In this document: in pieces, positions 57,961-64,000 of the stretch | Numbering within the stretch: the stretch's first letter is position 1 | Layout of the letters: every line of letters begins with the position of its first letter | Assembly: GCA_025201765.1 (NCBI GenBank) | Contig: MU623434.1 | Coordinates: 62,001 to 126,000, forward strand | Direction: 5' to 3' | DNA length: 64,000 nt | Source of the DNA: Daldinia sp. FL1419 | Lineage: Eukaryota; Ascomycota; Sordariomycetes; Xylariales; Hypoxylaceae | Position numbers and translations under genes: made by a program | The notes under the pieces: generated by a model | Told to the model about the DNA's origin: nothing | What the model saw: the letters and a program-made list of their open reading frames with translations, nothing else | The model's database searches: none

Positions 57961-60900
57961 ATATTTTATAAAGCCTATCAAATATCAACCACAAAAATTA
58001 AATTAAATAATATAATTATTAAACCCAAAAAAAATATTAGGTTCTTTAGAGTATAGTTAGATAGGAAATTTAAATGGAACAGATATTTAAAAATAATTAA
58101 AACAAAAATAAAAAGGTAATAATATGCTCTTTCCAAACTAATAATATTAATATAGGATTATAATATAGCCCAAATAAAAGAAATTTACACAAAAATAATA
58201 CGAAATACAATAGTATACAAAATAATAATATAATATACTTCAAATTAAAACTATAAAATAAAAGGCATTATTAAAAAACTAAATACCATTCAATTAACCT
58301 ACTTATGGGAAATTAATAATACATATAAAGTGATAGAAATATCATAATTGGAAATAAAGTTAGGTTATCCTTTAATATATCTTTATCTAAATATAATAAT
58401 AATGATAATTGAATTTTGTATGAGTAATAAAGGTTTTAATTTTAAGATTTAAGAAGTAAGATAGAAAATTTAAAAATAGATAGAATTTTAAAGGCTTAGG
58501 AAATAGTAGAATCTCCCCATTATTATTTAAGTACTAAATATATATATTATAAAAGTTAAAATTAATTAAAATGTTGAATAGAAAGGATATCAATATTTTA
58601 AAAAAACCCTTTTAAATTATTAAATAAAAAGATGAAAATAATATAAGAAGGATATTATTATACCAATAATTTGATTATTACCCCCTAATATAAAGATTAA
58701 TAATTAATATTTTAATTTATAAAAATACAAAATATTAGTATTACTACAAATATATATCAAGAAAATAGATTTAAAAATCTTCTTATTTAATAGAAAGATT
58801 TTTGGAATAAATATTCTTAAATACAGATATGGTAAAAGGGAAATAATATGGCATATAATTTTTAAATATCCCAAATACACTTTAACATAAGCCTATTTCA
58901 GATAAAATTTAACCTTAAGAATTTTCTTAATTAATACAAATTATAAAAAAATATTATTCAATTTTAATAAAACCTTATTAATAACCTATTAATTCCTTAA
59001 ACAAATTTAATTACTTATATATAAAATAATATTATAACTTATTTAATATAAATATTTCCAAAAATTTTAAACTAAACAAAAAAAATTCATAATTAAATAA
59101 AAAAATATAAATAATAACATATTAATAAAATCTTTTAAGAGGATTATATTTACTTAAGATTATTCTGCACTTATTTCAAACCATATTTATCAAAATTATT
59201 TTTTTTTATATCCACCTTTTTATCCTCCTTCTTACTCTCTTTAGTTATATATACTAAAAAATCTTAAACAAAAATAAGTACATTCTTAAAAAAAAGGTTA
59301 TACTTATTAAGACTTAAGCCTAAATACATTGGGAAATTGCTGAGGATCTGTAGCGGACCATCATCGGGAAATAGTAAAACATTTAATACTAATTAAACCT
59401 CCTAAATAAAAAATTGCTGTAATAATAATATATAAAAATAATACAGATTATTGGAAATAAAATAATACATATACACCTCCTTTTAAAGTTAATTCCCTTA
59501 TAAACCTTACATTATAATTAATAAATATTAATAAAATAAATATAGAATAAGATTACATTACAAAATAATTATAACATTAATAATATTAAAATAAATAATT
59601 TTTCTAAAATTATTAGAACATATAAAAATTATAAATTTAACAAATAAATAATTAAATATAATAAAAATAATTATTAAATATTATTAACAATTTCTTAATA
59701 AATTTCTCAAAAACCTAAAAACCTTAAAAAAATTATAATAAAGTTTCAACAATTAATTCCTAAAATTGCACCAAAAAGGCATAACCATATTCTTTGTATA
59801 ATTCCCCATCTTTAACAAACAAATTATTTTTATAATATGTAACTACATTGGGATTATAATCTTAATATAATATAATATTAAAATATTATATTAGGTTTAA
59901 AATGCTATAATAATTTTTAATAAAAGAACCAAAATATTTAAAAAAAGTTAATAATAGGACAAAATTAAAGAAATAATAAAATACCTATAAATATACAAAC
60001 TTTTTTTTATTTAATATAATATATATATAAAAATAAAATAAATTTTTTAAAATAACATTGGATTATAAATGTAATAAGTATAATAATATTATATTATAAT
60101 ATTGTAAAATATAAATAAGATATATAAAAAAGATTAAAATTAATCAAGAAAGGTTATAGATTAATAATATTATTTTAAACCATTTTAAAAAACAAATATA
60201 ATATTATAATATTAAAAAAAAATTATAAAAATAAAAATAAATAATAGTTTTTTATAAAAATATAAAATCATTTACACATATTTATACCCTATACAAACCA
60301 TATACACCCCAGCCCTCCCCCAAAACAATTTCTTTGCAATATAACAACACTTTTATTATTTATAAAAAAAACAATAAAACCATCTTAAACCTCATTGTCA
60401 CCCCATACCTGGGCCACTGCCATATTATTTCATAAAATTTAGGTATTATAATATATAAAATGTTTTTCTATATTAAAATTTAATCATTTCTATTAAAAGG
60501 TAAATTCTAATAAAAATATAGGATAAAGCCAAAATTATAATAATATAACTTATTTAGATAGGTAGTAGGTAGGTTTTTTCCGGAATATGGTTCCTACCCA
60601 GAACAAATACCAAAAGATGGACCGGATACCTGTATTATATTCTAGGTAAATCGGGGTAGTAATAAATAAATAATAATAAATATATTTTTAGGATTCTTTC
60701 CCAAATGGTATCTTATATATTTGCATATTTTATCCTATTAATCTTACCAAGATCTGATTTCCTTATATTATTCAATTAACGAAAAATTTTTAAGGATTCT
60801 TCCTGTTTCCATCATTAGAACTATTTCATTAATACCTCCTGGGAATATCTTTTTATACCTTTGTATTATTAAATAATTAAATATATTCTTTTTAAATGTT

Positions 60901-61943
60901 AATTATTTATTTATTAATTCTAATTTAATAATATTATTTAAAGTTATAATATCCATTTTTATTTTTAAAGCCATTAATAAGGTATTAAAAAAATTTTGTG
61001 GTATTTTAAAGATTTTTATTAATTTGTTTTAATAAAACTATTTTATTGTTGTGGTTGATAGATTAGGTAGTTTAGGTACCTGATCTAATATGGTTATAAG
61101 GTATATAACTTAATTTAGGACTATTATTAAATTAATATTTAAATCTTTATTTAATAAATCTAGAATAGATATTCCAAATAAAATATTAAAATGTTATAAT
61201 AAATTTTATAAAGTAATGACTTTAAAATTAAAATAATCTATATCTAAGTTATCTAAAAGAGGTACTAATAATATATCACTAATATTTAATAAAAATAATT
61301 CTGATAATATTGTTAATAATAAATAATTAAAATTTTTAAAATAATTATTTTTTATAAAATCTTTAATTTATAATTATTTTAATTTTTAAATTAAATATAG
61401 AAAATTATTTTTATTTAAATGTTTGAGAAATAATGCCTTTTATAGTGGTTATTTTTTTAAATTATATTTTATTATTATTTTATTTATTTATTTTATAATA
61501 TTATTTTTAAAATATATTATTTAAATAATTAAATAATAATTTATGGTATTATTAGAATTATTATTTTATATTTTAAAAATTTTAATAATATTATAATATA
61601 TATTTTAAAATAATAAGGTAAAATTTAAGATTATTGTTAATTAATATACACTTTAAGATAATAATAATTTTATAAAAAATTAAATTAATATTCTAATATT
61701 AAAGGTAATTACAAAGGATAAAAAATTCTTTATTACAACTTTTAGCTTTCAACGTCTCTCAAATTTTAACATTTTAGAATTCCTTTTTATCTCTATTTTC
61801 TTATTTCTTTTATTTAAATATATAATAAAAGTCACCGCAATTTAGATTAAATATATTTTGTAGATAAAATATTAAATATAAAATCAAATAATATATTCAA
61901 TTAAAATAAATTAATTTTTAATTAAACTTCCAAATTTATAACT

Positions 61944-62087
61944 TATTAAAAATAAAATGTATATATAAAATAAATTATTTATATTATTAAATCTATTTTA
62001 AAGAATAAATAGGCATATTTACAATATATAAAATTACGGATGTGGGGCATATTATATCCCTATATACCAGCCACACACATTCCAACA
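61944..62087 (+). repeat. Right copy of 144-bp direct repeat bounding the AT-rich block
   Basis: It is the partner of 45731-45874. Here the left part, through 62002, is the mutated one, and the part from 62003 onward is native. Normal-composition DNA follows at once (CAAGCGACGGGCGG). Confidence 0.9.
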
Positions 62088-63020
62088 AACCAAGCGACGG
62101 GCGGTTCATCAGTACTTACGTACCTACGTACGCAATAAACGATAGAGCACGTTATCTTGTTAGAAGGGGTAGAAGGAGAACCAAGACTAAAATGAAGAAG
62201 GTAGGAAAGAGATGACTATGTTTAAATTCGTGGTCTCTGCGTTGCCACTGGGATCCGCAAGTGTAATGGCGAACAGCTGCTGTAGCCGGGACTAATCTCT
62301 CACAATTTGGCATGAAGCGGTCCGTGTATTTGCAATAATCCGCTCGAATACCAAGTAGTTGACGATTCAGGAGATAGGCTTCTCTCGGGCACGTTGAGCA
62401 ATCATCTTTGATTCGACCGCTTAATATTGGTAGGTTGCCCCTCTCCGCCGAAGTCCCCAATGTGTCATCGTGTAGTTATATACTTCTTGATCCTTCCAGT
62501 GAAAGATCGAAGATGATTTGAACGCTTATACCATCGGGTGCCACCCCGTAGGTTGCCCCGTAACTTGTCCTACACAGGTCGTAGTCTGGTTCCTGGAGAA
62601 TATCTGGGGATTCAAGCCTGAATCCAGAAGCGATCCGCCAAACCCGCATCCCCGGAATACACTAGCGTTTAATGCTATTATAGAAATTCAATTTGGAAGT
62701 GATCTGCCCGACTCACCTTCCCATAACAGCGTCCAATGCCCGCGTGTATGTTACGCTGCACACGGACTCGAACGCTTTATGTTTCAGACTTTGTCAATGG
62801 AATCAAACAGAGGATCCAGCCGGTTAACTTGAATGGAGTAATTGGACCTTCATACCAATATTCCACGGTCCGGTACTTGGCCCGTAATGAGCTGTCTCTT
62901 GTAATCATATTAAAGAAACAAAGATGTATATTAGAAGACCTATATTCCGCATGCTATTACCATCTGAATATCACCACCAAACCCCACTAACCTATTCAGC
63001 TTGACGCCAAGATTCCAATC
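62088..63020. other. Intergenic region next to the AT-rich block
   Basis: About 930 bp of normal composition. A minus-strand frame (62152-62460) encodes a Cys-containing stretch with a hydrophobic end but lacks an ATG, so I do not call it. The rest should include the promoter of the secreted-protein gene. CTACGTACGTACC-like motifs lie near 62115-62130. Confidence 0.45.
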
Positions 63021-63998
63021 ATGCTTAGCCTACGCAACATTGTTACCTTCGCCTTGTCCGCAGGGCTGGCTCTCGCTACTCCTACCCCGGAGGTTGAGCT
63101 CGCTCCCCGAGCAACAAAGGTCACCAAGCGAGCGGAAACTGGTGTTACCGATATCGCCGGCGTCTGGACCGAGTTCAAGCCCGGGTACCTCGGTGAGCAC
63201 TTCGCCAATGCTATGTTTCAGTTTCTATATGCATACCCGGAAGCTAATGATATAAAGACGGGAAATACCTGCTCTTCCACAATAGCGACTATGTGACTCT
63301 CAAAGGAACCGGTTATGTCCGTGTCCGCTGGGAAGTCGAGTACTGGAAGTTAGTCATTGCCATCACACCGCTGCGTCCGATCTCGAATCGTGAAAGCTGA
63401 CATCTATTGCTAGGCGTGCTGGTGGCACGGGCGACTTGACGATCTCTCCAAAGGGATCCTTCATCTGTGCGTTCCTTTTTAAATCACACCCTGTAATTTT
63501 TTTCTAACCAAACTTTAGTGACTGCCGGTGGAGGTGGTTTCCAATACGCGGATAACCCGGCTCCGTTCTGCAATGCTCCATCCGGCACGGGTTGTGCTAA
63601 CGCCACCGGATCGACCGAGACCGGATATACCTACGGGCTGGCGAACCACTGGCGTGAGTTGTTTTTTTTTTGTTTTTTTTTTGCTTCATTCATTTTCTCA
63701 TTTCATCTCTGACTACGGGTATAGACAACGAATATTACTGGCTGGATGGTGAGGTAACTGTTAGAACTAACGAAGGCGCCGGCCTTTACAACGTCGGTCT
63801 GAGGGTTGTCTGTGAGTTGTTCCCTAATTTTTACCTATTCCGCTTCGTTTCGTTCTTCCATTTGTTATTGCTGTATTCTAATTAGGGTTAATAGCATTCG
63901 ACGATATGCTCGCTGAAATTAACAATGCCTACGTTGCTCCCAACCGCATTGGCCACGCACTTGACCCTAAAGATGGGGCGTGTCCTTGCTCGGCTTAA
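63021..63998 (+). CDS. Small secreted protein, function unknown
   Basis: Six exons, 63021..63192, 63258..63348, 63414..63466, 63519..63653, 63725..63811 and 63886..63998, encode 216 residues ending ACPCSA and TAA, two bases before the window edge. All five introns (48-74 nt) begin GT and end AG, and the phases all fit. Residues 1-19 (MLSLRNIVTFALSAGLALA) form a clear signal peptide. KR at 36-37 may be a Kex2 site. The mature part is rich in Gly, Tyr and Trp with beta-like alternation (YVRVRWEVEYWKR, HWHNEYYWLDGEVTVRT), has four Cys (FCNAPSGTGC and CPC) and one NAT glycosylation motif. I do not recognise a family. Location beside a transposon-rich block would suit an effector or antimicrobial protein, but that is inference only. 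Confidence 0.82.
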
Positions 63999-64000
63999 TG

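Larger units (their letters stand above)
45790..62002. other. 16.2-kb RIP-mutated AT-rich block
   Basis: This stretch is made almost entirely of A and T with stop codons in every frame. Recognisable protein remnants differ from functional ones mainly by CAA-to-TAA, GAC-to-AAC and similar transitions, the pattern of RIP. Contents in order: unassigned AT-rich DNA (to about 46.85 kb), a decayed tandem array, a copia remnant, a LINE remnant, and about 2 kb of unassigned AT-rich DNA after about 60 kb. Small islands are less mutated, for example 46460-46560, 46675-46715, 57720-57890 and 60540-60655. No live gene is supported. It is probably heterochromatin. Confidence 0.9.

Noticed and set aside
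62152..62460. Minus-strand frame with Cys pairs and a hydrophobic end
   Set aside because: It starts from TTG, has a stop just upstream with no ATG, and no clear introns; a spliced gene here cannot be excluded.

Overview
The window looks like nuclear DNA of a filamentous ascomycete (Pezizomycotina, most likely Sordariomycetes). The signs are short introns of about 50-85 nt with GTRNGY donors and CTAAY-type branch sites, fungus-specific proteins (HYM1/Mo25, RO7/ARP10, Ksg1-type PDK1, Yen1/GEN1-type resolvase), and a block of DNA mutated in the C-to-T/G-to-A manner of repeat-induced point mutation (RIP). I cannot name the species.

Layout. Bases 1-41 kb are gene-rich: the 5' part of an Sfi1-like gene (-), a 60-residue twin CX9C protein related to complex I assembly factor NDUFAF8 (+), hym1 (+), a short-chain dehydrogenase (-), a SNF12/SWP73 SWIB-domain chromatin remodeller (-), a PDK1-like kinase (-), two unrecognised proteins (+), a BTB protein (+), an F-box protein (+), a GEN1/Yen1 resolvase (-), a dynactin ARP10 subunit (+), mitochondrial seryl-tRNA synthetase (+) and a 2005-residue coiled-coil protein (-). 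Most genes needed splicing, and I rebuilt the exons so that every junction keeps frame.

From 31 kb onward small mobile elements appear. Two copies of one non-autonomous long-TIR family (568 and 571 bp) each have a perfect 9-bp target duplication, as Mutator-like elements do. There is also a 422-bp TA-flanked inverted-repeat element and a 135-bp solo LTR with a perfect 5-bp target duplication. An intron-containing tRNA-Arg(ACG) lies at 44.8 kb.

Bases 45.79-62.00 kb are one 16.2-kb extremely AT-rich block. It holds a decayed satellite-like array, a dead Ty1/copia element (-) and a dead Tad-like LINE (+). The block is bounded by a 144-bp direct repeat at an exact 16,213-bp offset. Each repeat copy is half native and half RIP-mutated, and the switch falls at the same homologous base in both. 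The two native halves are therefore perfectly contiguous across the block. This is the most unusual structure in the window. Beyond it lies a six-exon gene for a small secreted cysteine-containing protein.

The genes are mostly independent housekeeping functions: morphogenesis (HYM1, PDK1), chromatin (SNF12), dynein transport (ARP10), recombination (GEN1), and mitochondrial translation and complex I assembly. I see no biosynthetic cluster.
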